Below, one piece after another: positions 7,682-15,590 of a stretch of DNA of 47,704 bases. The translations under genes and the position numbers were made by a program. A model generated the notes under the pieces. The model was not told where the DNA came from. It saw only the letters and a list, made by a program, of their open reading frames with translations, and did no database searches. This DNA is from a virus. The stretch lies in IMG/VR virus record IMGVR_UViG_3300025010_000017, positions 1-47,704 of that record; one strand, given 5' to 3'. How positions within the stretch are numbered: position 1 is the stretch's first letter; every line of letters starts with the position of its first letter.

Positions 7682-9025
7682 TCAGCTTTTGATGCTGCCT
7701 GTTATTAGCTGTAGCCAGCTATTCCAACTCTGCATAAGTGCCGTGTATAGCGCACTGTTATTAGCGTATGTACTCCTCATCTTTCGGGCTTCTGCCTCTG
7801 CCCTGTCGAGGATAGATGAAGCCGCATAGCCTATCGGTATGGCCGATGGGTAGTCCGTGTCGTTCACCATGTCAGCGGCTATCCCGTATCCGTGGACTGT
7901 AAGCGTAGCCCCTGCCGCCGGTGTGGGATACACCCTGATGTATGAGCCTTGCAGCATGAGCCACTTGGTCGGCGTTGAGGCTGCCGTCTCGTTCCATGAC
8001 TGAAGCGAGTACCCAAGATCGCCCATCGTGGACTTCTTCAACACCGATGTACCGATGCTTGCTTCAAGCGGTTCGAATATGTCATCCGTGAAGTAGGTGT
8101 GCTGGTCAGAGAGCAGCGTCACGTCTGTGGTCTTCCTGTAGCACTTGGTCGCCATCTGCGTTTCCCGATATGCTATGTTCAGGCAGTAGTCTATGTCATC
8201 GTCTGAGTAGTTGCCCTGTGAGTCATAGTCGTTCAGCCTGCGTCTAAGTTGGTTCTGGAGGTCAAGGAAGCTCGGCCCTTGCCCGATTGTGCTTGCCGTC
8301 ATGGTCAGGATATACGGCGAGAGCGCAGTACCAAGCCCCGCAAGGCTGCCCGTCCCCGCGTCTCCTGCGACAAATGACACAGGCGAATCAAGGTGCGCGT
8401 CTGAGGTGTTCGCCCACATGTAATAGGTGTTGCCAGCGTCCAGGTAGACCCCGTTTGCGCCGTTGACATACCCATCGGTATCCGTGAGGTACAGCCCTGC
8501 CACAACCGCAGTAGGATCGTCGGTGTTGGTGAACCAGACTTTGACATGGTCAAGCGGCACGGTCGCCTCGTTCAGCACCTTGAAGAAGTACTGCGTAGCC
8601 CCCGGCCCTGTAATAGCCCCGTAGATGTTGTTGACGGTGTTGTTTATGGTGGTCACAGAGCCGTCCACTTGCTTCAGGTACTTAGCAACAGAGCCTTCAA
8701 TCTCATGGTCTGGCGCGGTTATCACATGGTCTAGGATATCGGCCGCGGTTATAACCGCTGGTGAGACGTACTCAACCGCCGGTATATCGTCTACGTCCGC
8801 TGTGCCTGCGGTCGTGAACATACAGCGGTAGTAGCCTGCCGCGTCCACGTTTGCGCCTGCCGACACAGCGGAGTACAGCCCGTCGCCCAGGTCACTGACC
8901 GCGCCGATGGTCAAGGCAGAACCGTCAGGCTTCTTTGCGGCTGCCGTGACTGTCAGCCCTGCCGCGCCTGAGCCTGAAGCCGTGAACATACCGAAGAATG
9001 TAATGGAATCTCCAATTTGTGGCAT
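7682..9025 (-). CDS. Tail protein: Ig-like N-terminus fused to a connector-like C-terminus
   Basis: 447 aa. Residues 1-95 are a small beta domain of the BppU/Ig-like kind (GDSITFFGMFTASGSGAAG to AAGYYRCMFTTAGTAD). A central beta segment follows. From about 250 there is a helical domain (FLDLQNQLRRRLNDYDSQGNYSDDDIDYCLNIAYRETQMATKCYR ending in an ASSILDRAEAEARKM helix) resembling head-tail adaptor proteins of the T7 gp11 class. It starts at 9025, two bases beyond the stop of the large glycosidase. A fused baseplate-connector role is inferred from domain order. Confidence 0.5.
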   Translation of the reverse strand: MPQIGDSITFFGMFTASGSGAAGLTVTAAAKKPDGSALTIGAVSDLGDGLYSAVSAGANVDAAGYYRCMFTTAGTADVDDIPAVEYVSPAVITAADILDHVITAPDHEIEGSVAKYLKQVDGSVTTINNTVNNIYGAITGPGATQYFFKVLNEATVPLDHVKVWFTNTDDPTAVVAGLYLTDTDGYVNGANGVYLDAGNTYYMWANTSDAHLDSPVSFVAGDAGTGSLAGLGTALSPYILTMTASTIGQGPSFLDLQNQLRRRLNDYDSQGNYSDDDIDYCLNIAYRETQMATKCYRKTTDVTLLSDQHTYFTDDIFEPLEASIGTSVLKKSTMGDLGYSLQSWNETAASTPTKWLMLQGSYIRVYPTPAAGATLTVHGYGIAADMVNDTDYPSAIPIGYAASSILDRAEAEARKMRSTYANNSALYTALMQSWNSWLQLITGSIKS

Positions 9026-9026
9026 C

Positions 9027-12000
9027 TTATATCCCCAATCTTCTGCGCGGCCCTGGTATCATCGAACCGAGCGCACTCGCAGACCACATCGGCCTGCCCG
9101 TTGTTCCTTCGTAGACCGTGATGCTGACGTAATAGACACGCTCGGTATAGGCAACCTGCGTCCACTGTGAAAGGTAGTGTGCCTGTATGTCTACTCCGAA
9201 GCCTGGGTCTTTTATATCGTCCACCGTCCAAGCCGCACCCCAAAGGTCATGGTCACCCCCGAAGCTTCTTGTCTCTACAGTCTGGGCCCATGTGTGCGCG
9301 GCGTCGGCCTTGTTATCTCCCGTCGGAGTGCCGGCCTTGAGCAGCCTTATGGTATGGTCATGCACCGTAGGTTGTGCCGGCGGGTTTGCTGTAGCCCAAC
9401 GAGCCTTTAGCGTGACCGATATGCCGCTTATCTCCGTTACCTCAACAGGAGGGTTAAAGCCGAAGTTCTGAAACCTCAGCACCGGCGTCACATAGTCCAG
9501 CACGTTGAACGCCTCGCCGTAGTAGGCATACTGGTCGTTGTCCGTGCCTGCATACTGCGGGTTCAACCATGCCTCATCACCAACGCTCGTCACATCGGAC
9601 AGCGGTGTCGTGACCCCGTTGGTATCGCTCCAGGGTGGCACTACCGGCTCAGGGTCGGGCACAGGGTCTTCTACGGGTGGGTCGACCACAGGAGGACCTA
9701 CAACCGGCGGGTCGACCACGGGCGGATCTACCACTGGTGGGTCGACAACCGGAGGCTCAACTGGCGGCTCTACGGGTGGGTCTACCGGTGGGTCAGGGTC
9801 TGGTATCGGGTCTTCCGGGTCTGGCGGGTCAGGTGGCGTTGTGGCGGTTGCTGTGACTATCACAGCGGCGTCTGTTGCGACCATCTCTGAGTCCAGCCGA
9901 AGCACCCCGTCCGTCACCCAGACCTGCTCCGCTGCAGATGCTATGCCAGTCCATGTGTTGTACCGGGTCACATCGTAGCAGCCGATAGCAAAGCCCTCTA
10001 TGGCAAGGTCTGTACTCTTTGCCGTTGGCGTCACGCCATCCCGCACCACGTTAGCCCAAGTCGCCTCAGAGTTGGAGAGCCAGAAGTAAGCCTCGCTCCC
10101 CTTCTTCACGCCGAGCAGCCGAATGTATGCGTTCGATGAAGTGCAGTCCTCTGCTCCGAAGTCTGGGATATTTGAGCAGAGCCTAACCGCTCCGTTTGGG
10201 TCATGGAAGGGCAGGTCAGCGCAGAACGCAGAAAGCCCGTCCCAGATGCCGTAGAGCAAGCGAGGGATGATGTAGTCCTTCGTCCACCAGTAGGCTGGCG
10301 TGTGCAAGCCCTTCGTCGCCATGAGCGTAGCCCAGAAGCCGTTGTGGGCGTGTATGCCTGTGCTGTCATGCCGTGACTTTGTGGTATCGTCGGGGTCTGC
10401 GTAGAGTGACAGGTCGCCGCCTGCTCCCATCAGTCCAAACTCACCGTGAATGTAGGGCTTCGGCAAGCCAAGCGTCCCTGCGGCATAGGTGGACTCTGAG
10501 GTGTGCGCCATGCAAGCAGCCCACTCTTGTTCGTCCTCTCCGAGCGTGTCTAACTCGAAACCGCTGTTGAATATGAGGTTTCTGCCGTCTGCCGCGTCTA
10601 TCCTGAAGTTGTCTATCCAGACCGAACCCGTTGTACCCGTGAGCTTGAAGGTGAGCAGCATATAGTAGCAGTTGGCGGGCGTGGTCAGGTTCAAGGTTTT
10701 GAGTGACCATGAGACGCTGCCGTTGGTCACCGTGTTATAGACCGAGCCTGAGCAGGCCGTGCCGTCACTCTTGTAATACTGATACTGCACCGTAAACTGA
10801 CCGTTGAAGCCGTAAGAGCGTATGCGGTAGGTGTTGGTGTACGCCGATGCCGCCTTGCAAGGCACCTCTATGCTCCATTGGCGTGTTGTGCCGTTGGGAG
10901 TGCACTTCATACACTTGGAGCCTGCATAGCAGTTGGCCTGCGTGGTCTCAAGCGAGTACCCGGAGGCGAAGTTGCCCCAGAACGGGACGCCTCTTGGAGT
11001 AGTGCGCTCCTCTGTGTTCAGGTAGTAATGCACCTGGTTCGCGTCCATGCCAGAGAGCGCGGCATAGCCCACATCGCCGGGTGAGTACCAGGTAGAGTTA
11101 GTTACAATCCTCCCTGTAGGGTCGCTTGCTGCCAGAGCCGCAGATAGCCGTGTTATCCATGCACCTCTGACTGCCGTATAAGTCGGGTCAAGCTCGTTAG
11201 AGAGTTCCCACGCAAAGAGCGAGTCATAGCAAGCCCACCTTGCGGCCATCGAGCGCAGGTGGTACTCCTGCTGTAGCAGGCTTTCCTCTGTTGAGAAGAA
11301 GTCTGCGTAATAATCGAGGTACATACCATCGACTTCGGGCATATAGAGCCTGTAGTCGAATACGGCAGGCTGAAGCGTGATGCCGTAGCCGCTTGCCACG
11401 GATAGCAGATGCTCAAACCGCCACATTCTGCCACGGTCAAGCTCTGTGGTGTTCCACGCCTCAAAGCCAGGACGGAACAGGTAATCGACATAGCCGAGGT
11501 CGGTGTATCCCGAGTCGCACTCCACAAGCGTTGCGTCATCTACCCACACGCTCCCGGCTGTGCTGGAGGCGTCGACCACAACGTTCCATGAGATCCATTC
11601 GGCCGACTTGGTCGCCGATACCGTCGATACCGTCGCTGTGACAGCCGTCCAATCGGCGTTGCCCTCTACCCCATCGGAATAGGCGGTTGTCTCTGAGCCG
11701 TCAGCCCACTTCAGCCTGAGTTTGAGCTTCGCTGTGCCGTTGAAGGTGGAGTTGGTCTTGATGTAGCAGGTCGCCTTGTAATAAGTGCTTGGCCTCACGC
11801 CTATAAAAGTCTGCTCGATTACCTTGCGTTCGGTAGAGCCGCTTGTGACGGTAGCCCTGAGCGACTGTGCCCCTGTCCGCTTGACGCTCGTGTCATAGGC
11901 CGTTGTGAATGCAGAGCCGCCCCAATCGGAGTAGTAACCCCGGTGGACGTCTTGAACGGAGGTGTTGACGATGCCACACCGTGAGAAGTTCATGCCGTGA

Positions 12001-12539
12001 GCGTACATCTCGTCAAGGAAGTCTAGTGCATCGTCGGTGTCGGTCGGGAGCATCGCCCCGATCGGCACATACGGATCGCCGTTAGCCCTGCTGAACCCAC
12101 CTGAGCCTGTGACAATCTGCCCCTTGTTGCTAGACGCAACGCAGGTAAACGTCACCGCGTCTGCCGTAACTGTGCCTGTCTGGTCTGTGAAGGAGACTAC
12201 CGCGGAGTGCGCTCCTGCCGTCTGAGGCATGTATCTGATATGCCAGTAGGGTACGTTCGTCGGGCAGAATCTATCATGGCCGGTGAAGCCTGTGCATTGG
12301 CCGAGGTATTCAAAGTCCGAGTCGTAGAACCCCGGCACTGTCACCGTAGAGGCGTCAGGGAGCGTTATAACAGCCTGGCAGACCACTCCTGCCTTTGAGA
12401 GCGCAGAGGAGGTCACGGCAGGCCGCCAGGGGTTGTAATCGGCAGGCGATATGCCGGACACAGCAAAGCCTAGCTCATATATGGAGTATTTGCCGGGAGT
12501 CGCCGTATTCGCTGTTATTGCCCCAATCGCAAGTGCCAT
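9027..12539 (-). CDS. Tail glycosidase (GH5-like) with carbohydrate-binding inserts; probable depolymerase
   Basis: 1170 aa. Residues 1-135 form a beta domain like those preceding putative cellulase barrels. A TIM-barrel glycosidase follows with the clan GH-A signatures: acid/base Glu449 in WELSNE and nucleophile Glu700 in IHGEFG. The barrel seems split by two jelly-roll carbohydrate-binding-like inserts at about 205-340 and 525-650, both ending in the usual VWVDDATL or VWIDNFRI strand. A Pro-rich stalk (901-975) and a C-terminal domain (980-1170) complete it. It probably degrades host surface polysaccharide during adsorption; the substrate is unknown. Most phage depolymerases are beta-helices, so a GH5-like one is unusual. 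Confidence 0.75.
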   Translation of the reverse strand: MALAIGAITANTATPGKYSIYELGFAVSGISPADYNPWRPAVTSSALSKAGVVCQAVITLPDASTVTVPGFYDSDFEYLGQCTGFTGHDRFCPTNVPYWHIRYMPQTAGAHSAVVSFTDQTGTVTADAVTFTCVASSNKGQIVTGSGGFSRANGDPYVPIGAMLPTDTDDALDFLDEMYAHGMNFSRCGIVNTSVQDVHRGYYSDWGGSAFTTAYDTSVKRTGAQSLRATVTSGSTERKVIEQTFIGVRPSTYYKATCYIKTNSTFNGTAKLKLRLKWADGSETTAYSDGVEGNADWTAVTATVSTVSATKSAEWISWNVVVDASSTAGSVWVDDATLVECDSGYTDLGYVDYLFRPGFEAWNTTELDRGRMWRFEHLLSVASGYGITLQPAVFDYRLYMPEVDGMYLDYYADFFSTEESLLQQEYHLRSMAARWACYDSLFAWELSNELDPTYTAVRGAWITRLSAALAASDPTGRIVTNSTWYSPGDVGYAALSGMDANQVHYYLNTEERTTPRGVPFWGNFASGYSLETTQANCYAGSKCMKCTPNGTTRQWSIEVPCKAASAYTNTYRIRSYGFNGQFTVQYQYYKSDGTACSGSVYNTVTNGSVSWSLKTLNLTTPANCYYMLLTFKLTGTTGSVWIDNFRIDAADGRNLIFNSGFELDTLGEDEQEWAACMAHTSESTYAAGTLGLPKPYIHGEFGLMGAGGDLSLYADPDDTTKSRHDSTGIHAHNGFWATLMATKGLHTPAYWWTKDYIIPRLLYGIWDGLSAFCADLPFHDPNGAVRLCSNIPDFGAEDCTSSNAYIRLLGVKKGSEAYFWLSNSEATWANVVRDGVTPTAKSTDLAIEGFAIGCYDVTRYNTWTGIASAAEQVWVTDGVLRLDSEMVATDAAVIVTATATTPPDPPDPEDPIPDPDPPVDPPVEPPVEPPVVDPPVVDPPVVDPPVVGPPVVDPPVEDPVPDPEPVVPPWSDTNGVTTPLSDVTSVGDEAWLNPQYAGTDNDQYAYYGEAFNVLDYVTPVLRFQNFGFNPPVEVTEISGISVTLKARWATANPPAQPTVHDHTIRLLKAGTPTGDNKADAAHTWAQTVETRSFGGDHDLWGAAWTVDDIKDPGFGVDIQAHYLSQWTQVAYTERVYYVSITVYEGTTGRPMWSASALGSMIPGPRRRLGI
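9620..9839 (-). repeat. Degenerate tandem repeats encoding a Pro-rich stalk
   Basis: Imperfect short repeats encoding PPVVDPPVVDPP-type sequence inside the glycosidase gene, with related units of 15 bases repeated many times. They separate the catalytic part from the C-terminal domain. Such repeats are prone to slippage, so stalk length may vary between relatives. Confidence 0.8.
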
Positions 12540-12551
12540 TATGTGTTATCC

Positions 12552-12872
12552 TTATCGGTCAACCTGCAAGTGTCGGTAAGAAGAAACTGCTGTGCCGACT
12601 GCTTTCCAAATCACCAGGCCCTCCGGCCTTACTTCACACTGTTTCGGTTCTTCGCCTTCAGCCGGAGCGGGTTCTACGAGTTCTATTACAGGATCTTGAA
12701 TCACGTACGTGTTGGCATGGCCAGGTATTGGCGGTCTGTCCTGCCGGACGAGTTTCCAGACTTCCTTGCGGTCGCTCTCAGCCAGAAGTACCAGATCGCC
12801 AATACCTAGTGGCATTCCGTTGTAATCGTCGCCTACGTACTTGCGTGGTGTCGGTAAAAGTGTCTCATTCAT
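12552..12872 (-). CDS. Hypothetical structural-region protein
   Basis: 106 aa, no recognised family. The N-terminal half (GDDYNGMPLGIGDLVLLAESDRKE) looks like a small beta barrel, as in SH3-like domains. It is followed by an acidic Pro/Glu stretch (PAPAEGEEPKQ). ATG 12872 has a clear AAGGAGAG site. It lies between the connector and the glycosidase, so it may be a minor virion or assembly protein. Confidence 0.65.
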   Translation of the reverse strand: MNETLLPTPRKYVGDDYNGMPLGIGDLVLLAESDRKEVWKLVRQDRPPIPGHANTYVIQDPVIELVEPAPAEGEEPKQCEVRPEGLVIWKAVGTAVSSYRHLQVDR

Positions 12873-12885
12873 TGTTTTCTCTCCT

Positions 12886-13527
12886 TTAGTAGCTGAACCT
12901 TTCGTAACGTCTGGTGTTCATCGCCCCACTGAGTGCCTGAAGCTCGTTTGACCACATGGCGGAGTACTTCTCCCACCTCATGCGCTCTATCGGCTTCTCA
13001 GGGTCAAACGGCAGTTCGGCAAGGATGTAGTAGGCGGGTGCTATCTGAAAATGGCTTGGGAAGTACGCCAATGGGTTTGTCGCCCCAACGCTGTCCGAGA
13101 AGTCTGCGGGTAACGCTCTGCCCCGTACTACAAGCAGGCCTGCGGTTGTGACCGTTGGGTTCGTGTCGAACACCAGCGCGTCACCTGTGGCTACGAAGTA
13201 GGTGGGCGTCCCTGTGGCCGTCCTCCAGCCGTCGATGTTCTCATCAAGCCAATCGAAGGTAGTGCGCTCTAAGAGAACCCCGTCCCATTCCACGGAGTCC
13301 ACGCCGAGGCAGTCGATGGGTAGTGACGCCCTGTTGGTCGTGATAGGGAATACGGTGGTGGAGTTCGTCCAGATAGTGCCTGAGAGCATATCCGTCCTGT
13401 CGGCCATGATGCCGAGTGCCTTGTTGCCGAGCATACGGACGGTAGAGGCGTTCGGCCTTGCGCCTTCTTTCTCCAAGACATCGGAGACAAACTCGATTAT
13501 GTTAGACCATGTGTATTGCGTGCTCAT
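12886..13527 (-). CDS. Head-tail connector (adaptor)-like protein
   Basis: 213 aa. It starts with a helical region (SNIIEFVSDVLEKEGARPNASTVRMLGNKALGIMADRTDML), then beta strands with DCLGVDSVEWDGVLLE. It ends in a helix pair (FDPEKPIERMRWEKYSAMWSNELQAL). This helix-strand-helix plan is that of podoviral adaptors such as T7 gp11. A ring of such subunits would bind the portal and carry the nozzle. It lies downstream of the coat gene and before the tail enzymes, as expected. A related helical domain is fused in the protein at 7682-9025. Confidence 0.6.
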   Translation of the reverse strand: MSTQYTWSNIIEFVSDVLEKEGARPNASTVRMLGNKALGIMADRTDMLSGTIWTNSTTVFPITTNRASLPIDCLGVDSVEWDGVLLERTTFDWLDENIDGWRTATGTPTYFVATGDALVFDTNPTVTTAGLLVVRGRALPADFSDSVGATNPLAYFPSHFQIAPAYYILAELPFDPEKPIERMRWEKYSAMWSNELQALSGAMNTRRYERFSY

Positions 13528-13530
13528 GTG

Positions 13531-13872
13531 TTAATACCTCTTTGTTGTGCTAGATTCAATAAGACCTGAGTACCAATCGAAGGCGTCAGGATTATCAATC
13601 CAAAACATGGTCATACCATCGCCAGCGACACTAGCGGATTGTTCGGGAGTTATCTTGTTGAAGCACTGCATGTGGTCGGCCAGGGCATGGTATATCTCAT
13701 GAATGAATACACAGGCCATTCTATCCGGCTGTAATCGCTCTGATAGTCGAATGACCTGAAAGGACGGGACGCATTGACCGAGCAAACGGTTTGTGTCTTC
13801 CCAATCCTGCCCCTTCCACTCAATCGTATATACAAGCGGCCCTATTTTAACTCTGTCTGGTCTGTTGCTCAT
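13531..13872 (-). CDS. Putative zinc metallopeptidase (HExxH)
   Basis: 113 aa. Contains FIHEIYHALADH at about 56-67, an HExxH zinc motif like those of SprT or ImmA-like zincins, followed by a Glu/Gly-containing helix. The N-terminus (VKIGPLVYTIEW) is a beta-hairpin. Small phage zincins of this plan occur widely with unknown targets. It is three bases downstream of the connector's start region and next to the tRNA. Whether it is catalytically active is not shown by sequence alone. Confidence 0.65.
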   Translation of the reverse strand: MSNRPDRVKIGPLVYTIEWKGQDWEDTNRLLGQCVPSFQVIRLSERLQPDRMACVFIHEIYHALADHMQCFNKITPEQSASVAGDGMTMFWIDNPDAFDWYSGLIESSTTKRY

Positions 13873-13902
13873 GTGTGCCTCTCAAACTTGTGTGGTGTAG
13901 GT

Positions 13903-13962
13903 GGCCCGGTATGGTCGTGTAGGAGGTCACGGCAGAGGGTTATAACGCCCCCGCACCGGGCC
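13903..13962 (-). other. tRNA-like stem-loop downstream of tRNA-Thr
   Basis: An 8-bp inverted repeat (GGCCCGGT and ACCGGGCC) encloses 44 bases and starts five bases after the encoded CCA of tRNA-Thr, on the same strand. The stem is as long as an acceptor stem, but I cannot fold convincing D, anticodon and T arms inside it. It may be a processing or termination structure, or a degenerate second tRNA. Confidence 0.35.
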
Positions 13963-13967
13963 ATGTT

Positions 13968-14043
13968 TGGAGCTTCCACGAGGACTCGAACCCCGAACAA
14001 GCTACTTACAAAGTAGCGGCTCTGCCAGTTGAGCTATAGAAGC
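13968..14043 (-). tRNA. tRNA-Thr (anticodon UGU), CCA encoded
   Basis: A full cloverleaf is readable on the minus strand. Acceptor GCTTCTA pairs with TGGAAGC (one G-T); D arm GCTC/GAGC; anticodon stem GCTAC/GTAGC with loop TTTGTAA giving anticodon TGT; T arm CGGGG/CCTCG with loop TTCGAGT. The 3' CCA is encoded at 13968-13970. It lies in the late operon and may help translate ACA codons or resist host tRNA cleavage. Confidence 0.93.
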
Positions 14044-14048
14044 ACGAA

Positions 14049-14076
14049 GCCGGTCTCTCCCGGCTGTCACGTCTGT
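14049..14076 (-). repeat. 28-bp hairpin repeat, copy 1
   Basis: Identical to 14319-14346. On the minus strand it contains GCCGG-gagaga-CCGGC, a 5-bp hairpin. It follows the Acb2-like gene by 2 bases and precedes the tRNA by 5. No T-run follows, so it looks like a processing or stabilising hairpin rather than a terminator. Confidence 0.8.
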
Positions 14077-14078
14077 AT

Positions 14079-14288
14079 CTATTCGTTACGGGCGATGCTT
14101 GCGTTGGCCCACATGGAGCATTCTTCGAGTGCAGTAAACGCAAGGCTCTGCTCTCTGCTTGCGGGAGTCAGTTCGTTTATCAGTTCCGCAAGCTCTTTTG
14201 CCTTGGCCCGCAATCGAGCGTATCGTTCGGGCTGGTTGTCTTTCGGTGAATGGTAAGTGAATCTTTTTTCAATGTCTGACTGTTCCAT
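14079..14288 (-). CDS. acb2: Acb2/Tad1-hairpin family protein (anti-CBASS cyclic-nucleotide sponge)
   Basis: 69 aa, nearly all helical. It matches the short Acb2-type family closely: RFTYHSPKDNQPERYARLRAKAKELAELI, then SREQSLAFTALEECSMWANASIARNE. Acb2 (T4 Vs.4 and Pseudomonas phage homologues) forms hexamers that bind cyclic di- and trinucleotides, blocking CBASS. The same hairpin fold occurs in Tad1 proteins that bind Thoeris signals. Which signal this one binds is unknown. It has its own ribosome site (GGAG) and is flanked by two copies of a 28-bp hairpin repeat, suggesting acquisition as a small cassette in the late operon. Confidence 0.82.
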   Translation of the reverse strand: MEQSDIEKRFTYHSPKDNQPERYARLRAKAKELAELINELTPASREQSLAFTALEECSMWANASIARNE

Positions 14289-14318
14289 TGTGGAAATCTC
14301 CTTGATTATGTAAGTTAT

Positions 14319-14346
14319 GCCGGTCTCTCCCGGCTGTCACGTCTGT
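14319..14346 (-). repeat. 28-bp hairpin repeat, copy 2
   Basis: Identical to 14049-14076. It lies 56 bases after the stop of the signal-peptide repeat protein and 30 bases before the Acb2-like start. The two copies thus bracket the Acb2-like gene. Confidence 0.8.
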
Positions 14347-14402
14347 TTGGGCCAGATATAAGCTATCAAGCATTGCCCCGGCTGACGTTCGCCGTAACTT
14401 GG

Positions 14403-15590
14403 TCAGTCTTCGGCTTCTACTGTGAGTGTGGCCGAACCTATCGCAAAGGCCGCCCATTGTGTGGCTGATATGCCGACAATGCGGATGCCCCCGCCTATCT
14501 TCTCGCTTGCGGTCGCCAGACTCACCTTGTCGGAAGTCGGCACTCCAAGAGCGACGAAGCCGTCACTGTCTGCGGTAGTGCATACAACCTCAAGTGCCTG
14601 GTCCGCCGTCTGCATTACCTCAAACGAGACGCCGATAATAGCCGCCGATGGGTCAGGCAGTGTTATCGTGGTAGCCCCGTCAGATTTGGTGCTGACTACC
14701 AGGTATCCCGATTGCGTTACGGCAAGCGTCTCTGAGCCGTCTGTGTTGGTTATAACAGCGGCGGTGGCGAGTGCCTGCCCTTTGAGCGTGGTCATGGCCG
14801 ATATGGTCACAGGCGATGCTGAGGTAATGCCTGTGTCCCAACCTGCGCCGATGTTCACGGCTGTCTCTACCGCTTCAGCGTCACCTGTGATAGCTGCTAT
14901 GTCCACGGCCTGCACGGTGTTGCTTCCTGTATGGTTGGCGTTGGTGATGTTCACGTCAAAGAGCGTGAAGTCGTCCGAGCCGTTCATTATCCCAAGCGTT
15001 GCCGTGTAGTCGTAGGGGTTGGCAGACCCGCCAGCCGCGTTTGTGAGCGTCTGCGAGATAGTGCCGGCAGTTGCCACGTTGCCTGTGGTGTCAGCAACGG
15101 TGAAGGCAGATGTATCCACGGTGATTCCTGCGTTAAGAGCGGATACGCCGCCTACTGTGAGTGTGCCTGTAGTCCCAACATTACCTGTGGTGTCGGCAAC
15201 CGTGAAGGCAGTCGTGTCAACCGTGATGCCTGCGTTGAGCGCAGATACCCCGGCTACTGTCAGCGTTCCAGCCGTCCCCACGTTGCCGCTTGTGTTTGCG
15301 ACTGTGAAGGCGGTTGAATCACAGGTAAGCCCGCCAGCAAACGCAGCCGCCCCGGTCAGGGTAAGCGTGCCTGCTATGACGGTGTTGCCTGTAGCATCGT
15401 CCACAGAGAGCTTGGTGGTGCCACCGGAGGACTTAACAGCGAAGTCGCCCCCCTTAGCAGTCAAGCCCCCTGAGCCTGTGGTCAGGCTCGTGTATGTCGT
15501 GCCTCTGCCGTACTGCGCGAGTGATACGCCCGAGAAGGCAAGTACCATCGCCAATACGACAAGGACGGTAACTATCCGTATTCTCATCAT
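14403..15590 (-). CDS. Repeat-rich exported/virion protein with signal peptide
   Basis: 395 aa. Residues 1-26 look like a Sec signal peptide: MMRIRIVTVL, a hydrophobic core and cleavage near GVSLA-Q. The mature protein is rich in Thr/Gly/Ala. It contains about two and a half copies of a 34-aa repeat (TAFTVADTTGNVGTTGTLTV-GGVSALNAGITVDT) at about 93-177, then a beta-rich C-terminal domain. It overlaps the upstream gene's stop and sits right after the coat gene. A decoration or fibre-like protein is likely from position, but a signal peptide on a head-region protein is odd; it could instead be secreted by lysogens or infected cells. Confidence 0.6.
   Translation of the reverse strand: MMRIRIVTVLVVLAMVLAFSGVSLAQYGRGTTYTSLTTGSGGLTAKGGDFAVKSSGGTTKLSVDDATGNTVIAGTLTLTGAAAFAGGLTCDSTAFTVANTSGNVGTAGTLTVAGVSALNAGITVDTTAFTVADTTGNVGTTGTLTVGGVSALNAGITVDTSAFTVADTTGNVATAGTISQTLTNAAGGSANPYDYTATLGIMNGSDDFTLFDVNITNANHTGSNTVQAVDIAAITGDAEAVETAVNIGAGWDTGITSASPVTISAMTTLKGQALATAAVITNTDGSETLAVTQSGYLVVSTKSDGATTITLPDPSAAIIGVSFEVMQTADQALEVVCTTADSDGFVALGVPTSDKVSLATASEKIGGGIRIVGISATQWAAFAIGSATLTVEAED
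15060..15314 (-). repeat. 102-bp tandem repeats in the signal-peptide protein gene
   Basis: About two and a half diverged copies of a 102-base unit (34 codons) encode the TAFTVADTTGNVG-type repeats. The copies differ mostly at third positions, so the repeat is old enough to be under protein-level selection. Confidence 0.8.

Noticed and set aside
9620-9839. Repeats resembling a CRISPR array
   Set aside because: The units are short, contiguous and protein-coding, with no spacers.
9538-9978. Gly/Ser/Thr-rich frame on the plus strand
   Set aside because: It is the antisense of the Pro-rich stalk repeats in the glycosidase gene. It has no ribosome site or context.
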